From assembly GCA_964291545.2 (NCBI GenBank), contig OZ219861.1, positions 496,001 to 560,000 of the forward strand: DNA of 64,000 bases, written 5' to 3'. The number at the start of each line of letters is the position of its first letter. Positions within the stretch are counted from its first letter, which is position 1. The notes under the pieces are model-generated. The model saw nothing but the letters and a program-made list of their open reading frames with translations. It did not search any database and was not told the DNA's origin. Of the stretch, positions 26,038 to 35,705 are shown in pieces. Position numbers and translations under genes: made by a program. Origin of the DNA: G963667675 sp964291545. GTDB lineage: Bacteria > Chloroflexota > Dehalococcoidia > Lucifugimonadales > UBA3495.

Positions 26038-27645
26038 TTGATAACGGTGCCCGAAGACGTACGGCGGGAGCTGGAGCAGCTTCTCGATGTCCTTCCCCAA
26101 CGGGTAGCCGACTCGCTGCGCAGCCGGGAGGACCTGGAAGAGTTGTTGGAGGTGGTCCTGGACCTGGGCCGCCCGCCCGAGGCCCGGTTCTCAACATACG
26201 ACGTTGATCTTGACCAGGATGAAGTTGCCCAAGGAGACCTGGACTGCGTGGTACAGCGGGTGGGTGACTTCGGCGGCGACCACCGGGCCGGTATCGAGCG
26301 CACATTGCACCGCATATCGTCCATCCTCAACCGCAAGGGGAGAGTCGTGGGCATCACCTGCCGGGTGGGACGGGCGGTATTCGGCACTATCAAGATAGTC
26401 GAAGACCTGGCTTATTCCGGAAAGAACATCCTGCTGCTGGGCAGGCCCGGCGTGGGCAAGACCACCATGCTGCGCGAAATGGCGCGGGTGCTCTCCGCAG
26501 AAGGAAGGAAACGAGTCATCATCGTCGACACGTCCAACGAGATTGCCGGCGACGGCGACGTTCCCCATCCCGCCATCGGGCGGGCCCGTAGAATACAGGT
26601 GCCGACCCCGGACAAGCAGCACGGGGTGATGATCGAGGCCGTGGAGAACCACATGCCCGGGGTGATCATCATCGACGAGATGGGCACTGAGCAAGAAGCG
26701 GCGGCGGCCCGGACCATCGCCGAGCGGGGCGTGCAGCTCGTCGCTACCGCCCACGGCAACACCCTGGACAACCTGATTATGAACCCCACGCTATCCGACC
26801 TGGTCGGCGGGGTACAAACGGTCACCTTGGGAGACCAGGAGGCCCGTTACCGGGGCACCCAGAAAAGCGTGCTGGAACGCAAAGGGCCTCCAACCTTCGA
26901 CGTAGTAGTAGAGATTCTGGACTGGGAGCGGCTGGTGGTCCACGACAACGTGTCCCAAGTGGTGGACCAATGGCTCAGGGGGTTCCCCATAAACCCCGAA
27001 GTGCGATGGTTGGACGAGGCCGGACAGGTCCAAAGGGACCGGGAGCAGGCCAGAAGCAACGACCAGACTCCAACTCCGTGGGATCTGGAATACTCCCAGC
27101 CATCCGCAGTTGAGCCCGGAAAGGCCGCTGTCAGCGCCAACCAGGCAAGGGACCTGGAAGCCAAGGTCTTCCTATTCGGGATAGGCCGGGACAAGCTGGA
27201 AGCGGCGGTGGATGAGACCGGCATCTCAGTGCAGGTAGCCAGTGAACTGCGACGGGCTGACATGGTCCTGACCACCAAGACCCACTACCGCCGGGGCTCA
27301 CAACTCGTAAGGATCGCCGAAGCCAACGGCAAGCCCGTCTACGTCATGCGCAAAAACACCATGCCCCAGGTGCAGGACTTCCTCCGCACCGTGGCCAGGG
27401 AGTGGAACCCGGGGCAGGGACGGTTCCAACAAGAAGAGGAAGACCCCCAAGAGGTCTTGGAGCGCGCCTTAGGGGAAGCGGAGGATGCAGCCAATCGAGT
27501 CCTTACGGGTGAGACCTCGGTGAAACTGCGGCCTCAGAAGTCCTACGTCCGACGCCTCCAGCACCTGCTGGGCCACCGGTACAACGTAGCCACGGTTAGC
27601 CACGGCCGCGAGCCGGAACGCTCGGTCATGTTCTACCGGCCTTAG
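26038..27645 (+). CDS. R3H domain-containing AAA ATPase (SpoIIIAA/Ycf45-like)
   Basis: A protein of about 535 residues combining an AAA-type ATPase with a C-terminal R3H nucleic-acid-binding domain. The Walker A is GRPGVGKTTMLREMAR, the Walker B region VIIIDEMGTEQEA, followed by VATAHGNTLDNLI. The R3H-like end is KSYVRRLQHLLGHRYNVATVSHGREPERSV. GGAGG seven bases before a TTG at 26038 decides the start; the open frame from 25942 has no comparable signal. Homologues are widespread in Chloroflexota and cyanobacteria with an unclear role. tmk follows after 14 bp and is probably in the same operon. Confidence 0.85.
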   Translation: MITVPEDVRRELEQLLDVLPQRVADSLRSREDLEELLEVVLDLGRPPEARFSTYDVDLDQDEVAQGDLDCVVQRVGDFGGDHRAGIERTLHRISSILNRKGRVVGITCRVGRAVFGTIKIVEDLAYSGKNILLLGRPGVGKTTMLREMARVLSAEGRKRVIIVDTSNEIAGDGDVPHPAIGRARRIQVPTPDKQHGVMIEAVENHMPGVIIIDEMGTEQEAAAARTIAERGVQLVATAHGNTLDNLIMNPTLSDLVGGVQTVTLGDQEARYRGTQKSVLERKGPPTFDVVVEILDWERLVVHDNVSQVVDQWLRGFPINPEVRWLDEAGQVQRDREQARSNDQTPTPWDLEYSQPSAVEPGKAAVSANQARDLEAKVFLFGIGRDKLEAAVDETGISVQVASELRRADMVLTTKTHYRRGSQLVRIAEANGKPVYVMRKNTMPQVQDFLRTVAREWNPGQGRFQQEEEDPQEVLERALGEAEDAANRVLTGETSVKLRPQKSYVRRLQHLLGHRYNVATVSHGREPERSVMFYRP

Positions 27646-27659
27646 GCGCTGGGAAAGCC

Positions 27660-28265
27660 GTGGCGCAGTTCATCGTATTCGAAGGCCTGGACGGGTCGGG
27701 AAAGAGCACCCAGGCTCGTGCCCTCCACCGGCGCCTCAAGCGAAGAGGTTATCCGGCCCTCTCAACTCGTGAACCCGGCGGGACGCCGCTGGGCGAAGTC
27801 CTACGGCCCTGGCTCAAAGGCCGGCAAGCCCTTTCACCAATCGCTGAACTGGCCCTGTTCGTAGCCGCCCGAACCCAACTGGTCCACGACGTCGTGATGC
27901 CCGCCATGGAAGCCGGAGTCACAGTCGTAGCCGATCGTTTTGCCGCATCCACCGTAGCTTACCAGGGTTACGGACGCGAGCTGGACCTGGACCTGGTGTA
28001 CGAGTTAAACCGTGCAGCCACCGGCGGCTTGATTCCCGACCTGACCGTGCTGCTGGACATTGCTCCGGAAACAGCCTTGAGACGCAAGAGCGGAGAGCTG
28101 TCCGATGCGTTCGAAACGGCTCCCTCGGACTTTCACGCCAGGGTGCGTAAGGGCTACTTGGCCCAGGCCTCCCAAGACCCGGAGCGCTGGCTGGTGTTGG
28201 ACGCCTCCCAGCCCCAGCGGTTGCTTTCACAACAGGTCTGGACAAAAGTACAACCCCTCCTGTGA
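27660..28265 (+). CDS. tmk: Thymidylate kinase
   Basis: A 201-residue dTMP kinase, making dTDP. The P-loop is FEGLDGSGKSTQAR, the DR(F/Y) motif is VVADRFAASTVAYQGYGR, and the LID region is LLDIAPETALRRKSGEL. GTG start. Its stop codon lies within the stem-loop at 28254-28273. Confidence 0.94.
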   Translation: MAQFIVFEGLDGSGKSTQARALHRRLKRRGYPALSTREPGGTPLGEVLRPWLKGRQALSPIAELALFVAARTQLVHDVVMPAMEAGVTVVADRFAASTVAYQGYGRELDLDLVYELNRAATGGLIPDLTVLLDIAPETALRRKSGELSDAFETAPSDFHARVRKGYLAQASQDPERWLVLDASQPQRLLSQQVWTKVQPLL

Positions 28266-28273
28266 GGGAGGGG
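28245..28273. terminator. Bidirectional terminator between tmk and selW-like gene
   Basis: CCCCTCC (28254-28260) and GGAGGGG (28267-28273) form a 7-bp stem with a 6-nt loop. On the minus strand the tail is TTGTACTTTTGT, a good terminator for the selenoprotein gene; on the plus strand the tail is CTGTAGTATTC. Confidence 0.6.
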
Positions 28274-28310
28274 CTGTAGTATTCATGGGTTACGGCGCAG
28301 TTGCGCCAGG

Positions 28311-28646
28311 CTAGTCGTCGGCCGGAGCGGGCTCCGGAGTTGGGGCCTCGACCCGGGGGCCGCCGGGGGTGCTGTAGCCGGGCTCGATTTCCCCGATTCT
28401 CGCTCGCACCGTGCTGACCAGGGCGCGTACCCGTTCCAGGTCCGGGAACTTCCCGCCTTCAGCCGCCTTGTCGTAAATCCGCTCCCCGTCCAGGAAGACC
28501 TCCATGATTCCCTGTCCTCGGGGGGATACAGTCACCGCTACATCTGGTCCGAAGTGCCTGAAAAACTCGTTCGCCATCCACGTGGCGGTCGCCAGATGCT
28601 GTCAAGATACGCAGTATGTGATCTCTATCTGTACCTTACCTTCCAT
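28311..28646 (-). CDS. SelW-like (Rdx family) selenoprotein, Sec at codon 15
   Basis: A SelW/SelT/SelH (Rdx) family thioredoxin-like redox protein of 111 residues. A conventional reading begins only at 28577 (MANEFF), without a ribosome site and lacking the redox motif. Starting instead at the ATG at 28646, preceded by GGAGG seven bases upstream, the same frame gives MEGKVQIEITYCVS-TGA-QHLATATWMANEFF. The TGA at 28604-28602 falls exactly where the family has the last residue of CxxC or CxxU, so it is read as selenocysteine. The body continues with the family features GIMEVFLDGERIYD and GGKFPDLERV. The tail is Pro/Ala/Glu-rich. Redox partner unknown. sel genes are not in this window. Confidence 0.85.
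28573..28604 (-). promoter_or_regulatory. Candidate bacterial SECIS hairpin after the UGA
   Basis: Directly after the UGA, GCATC pairs with GATGGC (one bulge) and an inner TGGC-GACC-GCCA hairpin lies between, giving a loop that begins with G. Bacterial SECIS elements are hairpins 3' of the UGA with a G early in the loop. The loop starts only about 11 nt after the UGA, closer than usual, so the fold is tentative. Confidence 0.45.
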
Positions 28647-28751
28647 CGTGAACCCTCCGATCCTTTGGCTGTTTCAAGGACTACGGCCAGTATAGCGGGA
28701 ATTGCCAATCAGTCAATTCGTACCCGGAATGCCGGTCCCATCCAGCGCCGG

Positions 28752-28760
28752 TGCTATAAT
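28752..28760 (+). promoter_or_regulatory. Extended -10 promoter upstream of the Old Yellow Enzyme gene
   Basis: TGCTATAAT is a perfect extended -10; no convincing -35 is seen. It ends 67 bp before the start at 28827. The same TGCTATAAT occurs upstream of holA. Confidence 0.55.
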
Positions 28761-28826
28761 TCCCGCGCGGGCCGGGGGTGGCGGCAAAGCCTAGCAGCAG
28801 GCCCCGGCTCAGAATGAGGTGGCGAC

Positions 28827-30803
28827 ATGACCCAGCAGTTCCCCACGCTCTTCGCTCCCTTCCAGCTAGGCAAATACACCCTTCAAAGCAGAATCGTCGT
28901 GACCGGCCACGGGGCCAACTTCCTGGACTCCCGGATGCCCAACGAGGACTACGGGCACTATCTGCGTGAAAGGGCCAAGGGCGGCGCCGGGTTGGTCACC
29001 ATGGGCAATTGCGCGGTGCATCCAAGCGCAGTGGGCAAATTCATGAACTGCGACGATAGCATCATCCCCAGATACCAGCGCGTCGCCGACCTGGTCCACG
29101 AATTTCCGGTGCCGGTAATGGCCCAGCTAAGCCAGCCGGGCCGAAAGTCCGGGGCCAGCCAACGGGAGTCGCTGAATGGCGACTGGTTGACCATGGCCCC
29201 CTCTGCGGTGCCGACCCCGGCCTTCGGCTACGCTCAGGTGATGCCCCACGAAATGACCATCGATGACGTGGAGGAGATGGTCGATGCCTTCGGTCAAGCA
29301 GCGCGGCGGGCCCGCCGCGGCGGCTTGGACGGGGTGGAACTCGGCATCGGTTCCTACTCGCTGGTCTCCCAGTTCCTGCATGCCCACAGCAACCGTCGTA
29401 CCGACAAGTACGGCGGCGACACCATGGAAGAGCGGTCCACCTTCATGATGGAGACGCTCCAGGCGGTCAGGAATGCCCTGGGGCCCGACCTGCTCCTGGG
29501 TGTGCGTCTGTACGACGACATGGTGGACTACAGCCTCGTTTACGAAGACCTCAAGACTATCTCGCGGCTTTTGGACGCCTCCGGACTGCTGGACTATATC
29601 AACATGTGGATCGGCACCCAACCCGGCGAAGTCTCGATTCGCTCCCACGTGCCTCCCTACTACCATGCTCCGGGAGAGTTCGCCAAGCAGCCCGCTGATA
29701 TAAAGGGTCTGGTGGGCCTGCCGGTGATAGGGATCGGCCGCATCAATACCCCGGCCCTGGCCGAGGAGATGCTGGGAACCGGGAAGATGGACCTGGTAGG
29801 AATGGTAAGGGAGCTTATCGCCGACCCCCATTTCCCCAACAAGGCAAAAGAAGGCAGGGTTGACGACATCCGGCCTTGCATAGCGTGCAACCAGAGCTGC
29901 GCCGGACGAGGGTCGGCGCTGGGCCTGCCCATCACCTGCATCTACAACCCGGTGACCGGGCACGAAAAGGACTGGGCCGATCCGGGGCCGGCGCCGGTGC
30001 AGAAGAAGGTGGTGGTGGTCGGCGGCGGGCCCGCGGGGATGGAAGCAGCCCGGGTCGCGGCGGAGCGCGGGCACCGGGTGGTGCTGTTCGAACGCTCGGA
30101 TCGCCTGGGTGGCCAGGTGAAACTGGCCATGATCCCGCCTATGCGCCAGTCCTTCGAGGAAATCATCCTGTTCGGAGAGAAGCAGCTGCCCAAGCTGGGC
30201 GTAGACGTGAGATTGGGAGTGGAAGCCGGCGTGGAGAACATTCTCGCGGAAGACCCGCAGGAAGTGATCGTAGCCACCGGTTCGACCCCCTATCTGCCCG
30301 AGATTCCCGGGGTCGAGGGGAAAAACGTGTTGACCGTGGCCGATGTGCTTAGCGGGGCCGATACCGGGGACCGGGTGGTGATCATCGACACCCAGGGCAC
30401 ACCGCCGGCATGCCTGCTGGCGGACTATCTGGCGGACCAGGGTAAGCAGGTGGAGATAGTCACAGGCTTGACCACCGTGGGCGGCGGTATACACGCCAGA
30501 GCCGTGTGGCACCACCTGTACGGGCGGCTAGTGGGAAAGGGCGTAACCATGAGCCCCCTGACGGGGGTCAACCGAATCCAGGAAGACTCGGTGGAGGTCT
30601 ACCACGTGGTGAGCCCGGCGATGACCCGGACCATCCAGGGTGTGGACACGGTGGTGATATCCGGCGGCGGCCAAGCCGACGACGGTCTGTATAAGCGCCT
30701 GAAAGGGATGGTCCCGGGACTTCATGCTGTCGGAGACTGCTCCCAGCCCCGGGATATAGAAATGGCAACGTACCAGGCCCACAAGGTAGCCGTGGCCATC
30801 TGA
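28827..30803 (+). CDS. NADH:flavin oxidoreductase, 2,4-dienoyl-CoA reductase type
   Basis: A 658-residue multidomain flavoprotein. Residues 1-350 are an Old Yellow Enzyme TIM barrel (LFAPFQLGKYTLQSRIV; VPVMAQLSQPGR). A [4Fe-4S] site is formed by CIACNQSCAGRG plus a later Cys in ITCIYNP. The C-terminal half has an FAD/NAD-binding Rossmann motif VVVVGGGPAGMEAARVAAERG. The layout matches FadH-like dienoyl-CoA reductases and related amine dehydrogenases; the OYE catalytic residues differ enough that the substrate is open. It stands alone on the plus strand and converges with aroC. Confidence 0.88.
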   Translation: MTQQFPTLFAPFQLGKYTLQSRIVVTGHGANFLDSRMPNEDYGHYLRERAKGGAGLVTMGNCAVHPSAVGKFMNCDDSIIPRYQRVADLVHEFPVPVMAQLSQPGRKSGASQRESLNGDWLTMAPSAVPTPAFGYAQVMPHEMTIDDVEEMVDAFGQAARRARRGGLDGVELGIGSYSLVSQFLHAHSNRRTDKYGGDTMEERSTFMMETLQAVRNALGPDLLLGVRLYDDMVDYSLVYEDLKTISRLLDASGLLDYINMWIGTQPGEVSIRSHVPPYYHAPGEFAKQPADIKGLVGLPVIGIGRINTPALAEEMLGTGKMDLVGMVRELIADPHFPNKAKEGRVDDIRPCIACNQSCAGRGSALGLPITCIYNPVTGHEKDWADPGPAPVQKKVVVVGGGPAGMEAARVAAERGHRVVLFERSDRLGGQVKLAMIPPMRQSFEEIILFGEKQLPKLGVDVRLGVEAGVENILAEDPQEVIVATGSTPYLPEIPGVEGKNVLTVADVLSGADTGDRVVIIDTQGTPPACLLADYLADQGKQVEIVTGLTTVGGGIHARAVWHHLYGRLVGKGVTMSPLTGVNRIQEDSVEVYHVVSPAMTRTIQGVDTVVISGGGQADDGLYKRLKGMVPGLHAVGDCSQPRDIEMATYQAHKVAVAI

Positions 30804-30856
30804 GTCGTGCCCGGTCCTGCGCACGGACCAGGTTAGGTGAGGTGAGAAGTGGCGCG

Positions 30857-32038
30857 CTACGGCCGGGTCTGACGGGGGCCTACGGTCTTCAGGTACCCGG
30901 CCAAATTACGGCGGGTCTCTTCCACGGAGTCTCCTCCGAACTTCTCCATGAAGGCGTCCGCCAAGATCAGCGCCACCATTGCCTCGCCGACCACGCCCGC
31001 AGGAGGGGCCTGGCACACGTCTGACCGCTCGTAGTGGGCCTGCACCGCCTCGCCGGTGTCCAGGTCCACCGACGGCAGCGGATTCACCAGCGTTGCAATG
31101 GGCTTGATGCCGAAACGTGCAACTAAGGGCATGCCGTTGGTCATACCGCCTTCAGTCCCGCCTTGACGGTTGGTCCCGCGCTGCCAGGGCTCAGCAGGAT
31201 TGGTCACCGGCTCTATGACGTCGTGGACCTGCGAACCCCGCAGGCCAACGGTCTCCCATCCGGGACCAATGGAAACGGTTTTGACCGCGTTGATGGACAT
31301 CAACGCCTGGGCGATCCTGGCGTCCAGCTTCCGGTCCCAGTGGACGTGGGACCCCAGTCCGATGGGCAGGTTCTCGGCGACCACCTCTACGACGCCTCCT
31401 ACTGTGTCACCGGCCTCTTTGGCAGCGTCGATTTCGGCAACCATTCGGGCGGCGGCTTCCGTGTCGGCGCAGCGTACGGCAGACTCCTCGACGGCCTCCC
31501 AGTCGATTTCCTCGGCAGGCGCCGCCTCCACGCCTCCTATAGAAATTACGTGGCTATGTAGCACTATGTCGAATGATTGGAGAAACCGCATGGCCACCGC
31601 TCCGGCGGCAACCCTGGCCGCGGTCTCCCGGGCGCTGGCCCTCTCCAAGACGTTGCGAACGTCGTCGAAACCGTACTTCATCGTTCCGGCCAGGTCGGCG
31701 TGGCCTGGCCGCAGGCGCGTGATGCGCTGCCCGCGGCCATCGGCATCCGGGTTCTCGACGGCCTCCACGGCCATGGCGGACTGCCAGTTGACCCAGTCCT
31801 TGTTCTCCAGGGTCATTCCTATGGGGCTACCCAGGGTGCAACCGTGGCGAACGCCCGACATGATGTGGGCCCGGTCTTGCTCGATGAGCATACGGCCGCC
31901 CCGCCCGTAGCCCTTCTGCCTCCGGGCCAACTGGGCGGCAATGAACTCCTCGTCCAATGGCAAGCCGGCAGGGACGCCTTCGACGATAATAACCAGCCCC
32001 TGGCCGTGGGACTCGCCGGCGGTGAAAAACCGGACCAT
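30857..32038 (-). CDS. aroC: Chorismate synthase
   Basis: A 393-residue enzyme converting EPSP to chorismate using reduced FMN. Signature regions are FFTAGESHGQGL at the N-terminus, RRQKGYGRGGRM, RHGCTLGSPIGM, TRLRPGHADLAGTMKYGF, ASARETAARVAAGA and GGTEGGMTNGMPL. It follows aroE by about 60 bp and ends the operon starting with the hypothetical gene at 36439. A convergent inverted repeat without T-tract (about 30811-30833) lies beyond its 3' end. Confidence 0.96.
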   Translation of the reverse strand: MVRFFTAGESHGQGLVIIVEGVPAGLPLDEEFIAAQLARRQKGYGRGGRMLIEQDRAHIMSGVRHGCTLGSPIGMTLENKDWVNWQSAMAVEAVENPDADGRGQRITRLRPGHADLAGTMKYGFDDVRNVLERASARETAARVAAGAVAMRFLQSFDIVLHSHVISIGGVEAAPAEEIDWEAVEESAVRCADTEAAARMVAEIDAAKEAGDTVGGVVEVVAENLPIGLGSHVHWDRKLDARIAQALMSINAVKTVSIGPGWETVGLRGSQVHDVIEPVTNPAEPWQRGTNRQGGTEGGMTNGMPLVARFGIKPIATLVNPLPSVDLDTGEAVQAHYERSDVCQAPPAGVVGEAMVALILADAFMEKFGGDSVEETRRNLAGYLKTVGPRQTRP

Positions 32039-32099
32039 TTACGCGCGCTCACTCATGGCAAATCTTGGGGACGGGACTTGGTGGGAATCGCATCGGCGG

Positions 32100-32951
32100 C
32101 TAGCGGGCCGCCATGGCGCGGGCGGCTGCCTCCAGCATGACCGCCACCGGGGCTTCCCGGCCTGTCCACATCTCCAGAGAAGCCGCTCCCTGATACACCA
32201 ACATGGGCAGCCCTCCCAATACGGAAGCGCCCGCACGCCTGGCTTCATTCAGCAGCGGCGTCTCCTGGGGATTATACACCAGGTCGTTGACCAAGGCCGT
32301 AGCTGGTATCTGTTTCCAGGATAGCAAGGACTGGTGTTTTTCCGGGCCGTGGGCCATGCCCAAAGTAGTGCAATTGACTATAAGCTCCACCGAGGCTGCT
32401 GCCTGGGCCAGCCCTTGCGAGCCCAACGACACGGCCTGGGCCTGTAGGCCGTTGTCGACAGCCACGCGGCACAAACGTTGCGCTCTGTCTAGGGTCCTGT
32501 TGGCGATGGTGATTTTCGCTGCCCCTTCCCTCGCCAGGGCGAGGACAACTCCCCTGGCGGCGCCCCCTGCGCCCAGCACCAATGCCTGGCGGCCCTTGGG
32601 ATTAAAATTCCCTTCGTCGCGCAGCGCGCGCAGGAACCCGGACCCGTCGGTGTTGTGACCTGCCAGAACCCCGCTGCGGTTAACGATGGTGTTTACCGCT
32701 CCCGCCGCGGCGGCCCATTCGTCCACCTGGTCCACGAGGGGGATGACTGCCTCTTTGTGGGGGACGGTGACGTTGATTCCCAGCACTCCAGGGCTGCGTA
32801 GCCCGTCGACGAAGGCCGCCAAGCCGTCGGGTCCGACCTCCCAGGCCTGATAGGTCGCCTCAAGGCCCAGGTGGTCGAGGGCGGCTTGCTGGAACTGCGG
32901 CGATATGGAGTGGCCGATGGGGGAGCCGATGATGCCTAGTCTTTGGGCCAT
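32100..32951 (-). CDS. aroE: Shikimate dehydrogenase
   Basis: A 283-residue NADP-dependent dehydrogenase of the shikimate pathway. It has IIGSPIGHSISPQFQ, NVTVPHKEAV with the catalytic Lys, HNTDGSGFLRAL with the catalytic Asp, LVLGAGGAARGVVLAL for cofactor binding and the C-terminal GLPMLVYQGAASLEMWTG. It begins 15 bp after the valS stop codon, which places it in the valS-aroE-aroC transcription unit. Confidence 0.95.
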   Translation of the reverse strand: MAQRLGIIGSPIGHSISPQFQQAALDHLGLEATYQAWEVGPDGLAAFVDGLRSPGVLGINVTVPHKEAVIPLVDQVDEWAAAAGAVNTIVNRSGVLAGHNTDGSGFLRALRDEGNFNPKGRQALVLGAGGAARGVVLALAREGAAKITIANRTLDRAQRLCRVAVDNGLQAQAVSLGSQGLAQAAASVELIVNCTTLGMAHGPEKHQSLLSWKQIPATALVNDLVYNPQETPLLNEARRAGASVLGGLPMLVYQGAASLEMWTGREAPVAVMLEAAARAMAAR

Positions 32952-32966
32952 AGACGATCCTTCTGC

Positions 32967-35705
32967 CTATTTCTCGTGGCCCAACTGCTCCAAGACCTCG
33001 TCCAGGCGTTGCCGGCGCTCCTGCAGCGCAGTCAGGCGCTCTTCCTCTCGTTCCACCACCTCGGGCTTGGCCTTGCCGCGAAAGTTGTTGTTGGACAGAA
33101 GGGCCGACACCCTGTCCAGGTTGCGCTGGCATTCCTCCCGGTCATTTCGCAGGCGCTCCGACTCGGCTGCCAGATCCACCACCCCTTCCAGCGGCAGCCG
33201 GACGACCAGGGGGCTCACCACCAGGGAGATGCCCCTAGCCGCCGTCGCCTGCGTTGCGCCGTCGGACAGGACGCGCAGTGGCTCCACCCTGGACAGGGCC
33301 TGCAGGGCGTCCGCTTCCTCCTCGATGGTCTGTTGCCAGCCGTTGGCCTCGACCAGGGCTTCCAGCGGCTGGCTGGAAGGTATGCGCAGCTGCGCCCTGG
33401 CGTTGCGAATGGCCCGCACTGTACGCATGACCAGGGAGATTTCCTCCTCGGCTTGGGCGTCCAGGTAGTCGGCGTCGGCCTGGGGGTAGGAGGCGACCAT
33501 TATGGATTCAGCCAGACCCTCCCCGCTGCTATTGCCCTGAGGCAGGGCAGACCTGAGGTGCTGCCAGATTTCCTCGGTGACGAAGGGCATGAAGGGATGA
33601 AGCAGCCGCAGGGTGCGCTCCAGCACGTGGACTAGGACCGGCAAGGGAGACGGCCCGGGCCCGGAGCGCAGGCGTACCTTGGCCATTTCGATGTACCAGT
33701 CGCAGTAGTCGTCCCAGATGAAGTCGTACAGCTTCTGCTGGGCCTCTCCCAACTCGAAGCCGGCCAGGGCGTCGTTGACTTCCTGCGTCGTGCGGTGCAG
33801 GCGGCTCAGAATCCAGCGGTCCTGCCGGTGTTCTCCCGCATTCGGGGCGTTCAGGCAGTCAGGGCCTCCCTGGTTCTCGATGCTGTTGAGCACGAAGCGG
33901 GATGCGTTCCAGACCTTATTGGCGAAGTTGCGGGCCGCCTCCAGCCTGCCTTCAGTGAAGCGAATATCGCTGCCCGGAGCGGCGCCGGTGGTCAGGGCAA
34001 AGCGCAGGGCATCGGTGCCGTACTTATCCACCAGCTCCAGGGGGTCCATGGTGTTGCCCCTGGTCTTGCTCATCTTGGCCCCGGTCCCGTCCCGGATCAT
34101 GCCGTGGAGGAAGACGGTGCGGAAGGGCGGTTTTCCGGTGTTCTCGATACCCAGCATAATCATCCGGGCCACCCAGAAGAACAGGATGTCGTAGCCCGTC
34201 TCCAGCACGGTTGTCGGGTAGAAATAGCGCAGGTCCTCGGTGTCGTCGGGCCAGCCCAGGGTCGAATGGGGCCACAGGCCGGAACTGAACCAGGTGTCCA
34301 GGGCGTCGGGGTCTTGTTGCAGCTTGGACGATCCGCAGGCGGCGCACTCGGTGGGGTCTTCGACGGACACCGTCAGGGCGTCGCAGTCGCCGCAATACCA
34401 CACCGGGATGCGGTGTCCCCACCAAAGCTGGCGGCTGATGCACCAGTCCCGGATGTTCTCCAGCCAGTTGAGGTAGACGCGGGTGAAACGCTCGGGGACG
34501 ATGCGGATGTCGCCGTTGGCCACCGCGGCGTAGGCCTTGCCGGCGATGCTGTCAGGCTTGTCGTGGCTGCCCAGATTTACGAACCATTGGAGACTGACTA
34601 AAGGCTCGACTACTGAGGCGCAGCGCTGGCAGTGGCCCACGGACGAAGTGTATTCCTCCACCCGTTCCAGCAACCCCAGGGATTCCAGGCGGGCGGCAAC
34701 TTCCTGCCGGGCTTGGAAACGCTCCATGCCGGCGAACTCCCCGGCGGCCTGGGTCATGTTGCCGTCGGGGCCGATGACCGTGATTATCTCCAGGTTGTGA
34801 CGCTGGCCTATGTCGAAGTCCGCCGGGTCGTGGCCGGGGGTGACTTTGAGCGCCCCGGTCCCGAAGTCCAGGCTGACCGCCTCGTCCGCCACGATGGGAA
34901 TGCTGCGGTCCATGATGGGCAGCACGGCCCGGCGTCCCTGCAGCGGCAGGTAGCGGGGGTCTTCGGGGTTCACCGCCACGCCGGTGTCCCCCAGCATGGT
35001 TTCCGGCCGGACGGTGGCGACGGTGACGTAGGCCGTCTCCCTGCTGCCAGCAGCGTCTTCCAAGGGATAGCGGATGTGGTACAGGGCGCCCTCCCGCTCC
35101 CGGTAGTCCACTTCCAGGTCGGACAGGGCGGTGGAGCAGCGGGGGCACCAGTTGATGATGCGCTCGTGGCGGTAGATGAGCCCCTTGTTGTAAAGGTTGA
35201 CGAAGGTGGTGCGCACCGCCTTGCTGGGGCCTGGGTCTAACGTGAAGCGCAGCCGGTCCCAGTCGGCGGAGACGCCCAGGCGCTGGGACTGGCGGTGGAT
35301 GATGCCTCCGTACTGCTGCACGTGCTCCCAGACCAGCTCCTCGAACTTTTCACGGCCAAGCTGGCGGCGGTCCCTGCCCTCGGCGGCCAGCCGTTGCTCC
35401 ACGGCCCACTGGGTGGCGATGCCGGCGTGGTCGGTGCCTGGCAGCCACAGGGTCGGGTCGCCGGACATGCGCCTCCAGCGCACCAGGGCGTCTTCTATGG
35501 CCTTTTCCAAGGCATGGCCGAGGTGCAGCTCCCCGGTGACGTTGGGAGGGGGCATGATGATGGTGAACGGCTCACGGCCGGGCTGGACTTTCGCGGCAAA
35601 GTAGCCCTGGTCCAGCCAGTACTGGTACAGCCGTTGTTCCACGGAGGCGGGGTTGTAGGCCCGGGGCATGTCGGCGGCGGACGGGGCGCCGGAGGGGGAT
35701 GTCAT
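32967..35705 (-). CDS. valS: Valine--tRNA ligase
   Basis: A class I aminoacyl-tRNA synthetase of about 912 residues. PPPNVTGELHLGHAL holds the HIGH motif, GAKMSKTRGNTMDP the KMSKS motif, and the C-terminus is the tRNA-binding coiled coil (LAAESERLRNDREECQRNLD). Two CxxC pairs (WCPRCSTALSD and YCGDCDA..ECAACGSS) may bind zinc. The frame is open to 35807, but the ATG at 35705 overlaps the previous gene's stop as ATGA, which decides the start and indicates translational coupling. Confidence 0.96.
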   Translation of the reverse strand: MTSPSGAPSAADMPRAYNPASVEQRLYQYWLDQGYFAAKVQPGREPFTIIMPPPNVTGELHLGHALEKAIEDALVRWRRMSGDPTLWLPGTDHAGIATQWAVEQRLAAEGRDRRQLGREKFEELVWEHVQQYGGIIHRQSQRLGVSADWDRLRFTLDPGPSKAVRTTFVNLYNKGLIYRHERIINWCPRCSTALSDLEVDYREREGALYHIRYPLEDAAGSRETAYVTVATVRPETMLGDTGVAVNPEDPRYLPLQGRRAVLPIMDRSIPIVADEAVSLDFGTGALKVTPGHDPADFDIGQRHNLEIITVIGPDGNMTQAAGEFAGMERFQARQEVAARLESLGLLERVEEYTSSVGHCQRCASVVEPLVSLQWFVNLGSHDKPDSIAGKAYAAVANGDIRIVPERFTRVYLNWLENIRDWCISRQLWWGHRIPVWYCGDCDALTVSVEDPTECAACGSSKLQQDPDALDTWFSSGLWPHSTLGWPDDTEDLRYFYPTTVLETGYDILFFWVARMIMLGIENTGKPPFRTVFLHGMIRDGTGAKMSKTRGNTMDPLELVDKYGTDALRFALTTGAAPGSDIRFTEGRLEAARNFANKVWNASRFVLNSIENQGGPDCLNAPNAGEHRQDRWILSRLHRTTQEVNDALAGFELGEAQQKLYDFIWDDYCDWYIEMAKVRLRSGPGPSPLPVLVHVLERTLRLLHPFMPFVTEEIWQHLRSALPQGNSSGEGLAESIMVASYPQADADYLDAQAEEEISLVMRTVRAIRNARAQLRIPSSQPLEALVEANGWQQTIEEEADALQALSRVEPLRVLSDGATQATAARGISLVVSPLVVRLPLEGVVDLAAESERLRNDREECQRNLDRVSALLSNNNFRGKAKPEVVEREEERLTALQERRQRLDEVLEQLGHEK

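Noticed and set aside
28311..28577. 88-residue protein beginning MANEFF
   Set aside because: This conventional call has no ribosome site and lacks the redox motif; the frame extends upstream through a TGA to a well-supported ATG.
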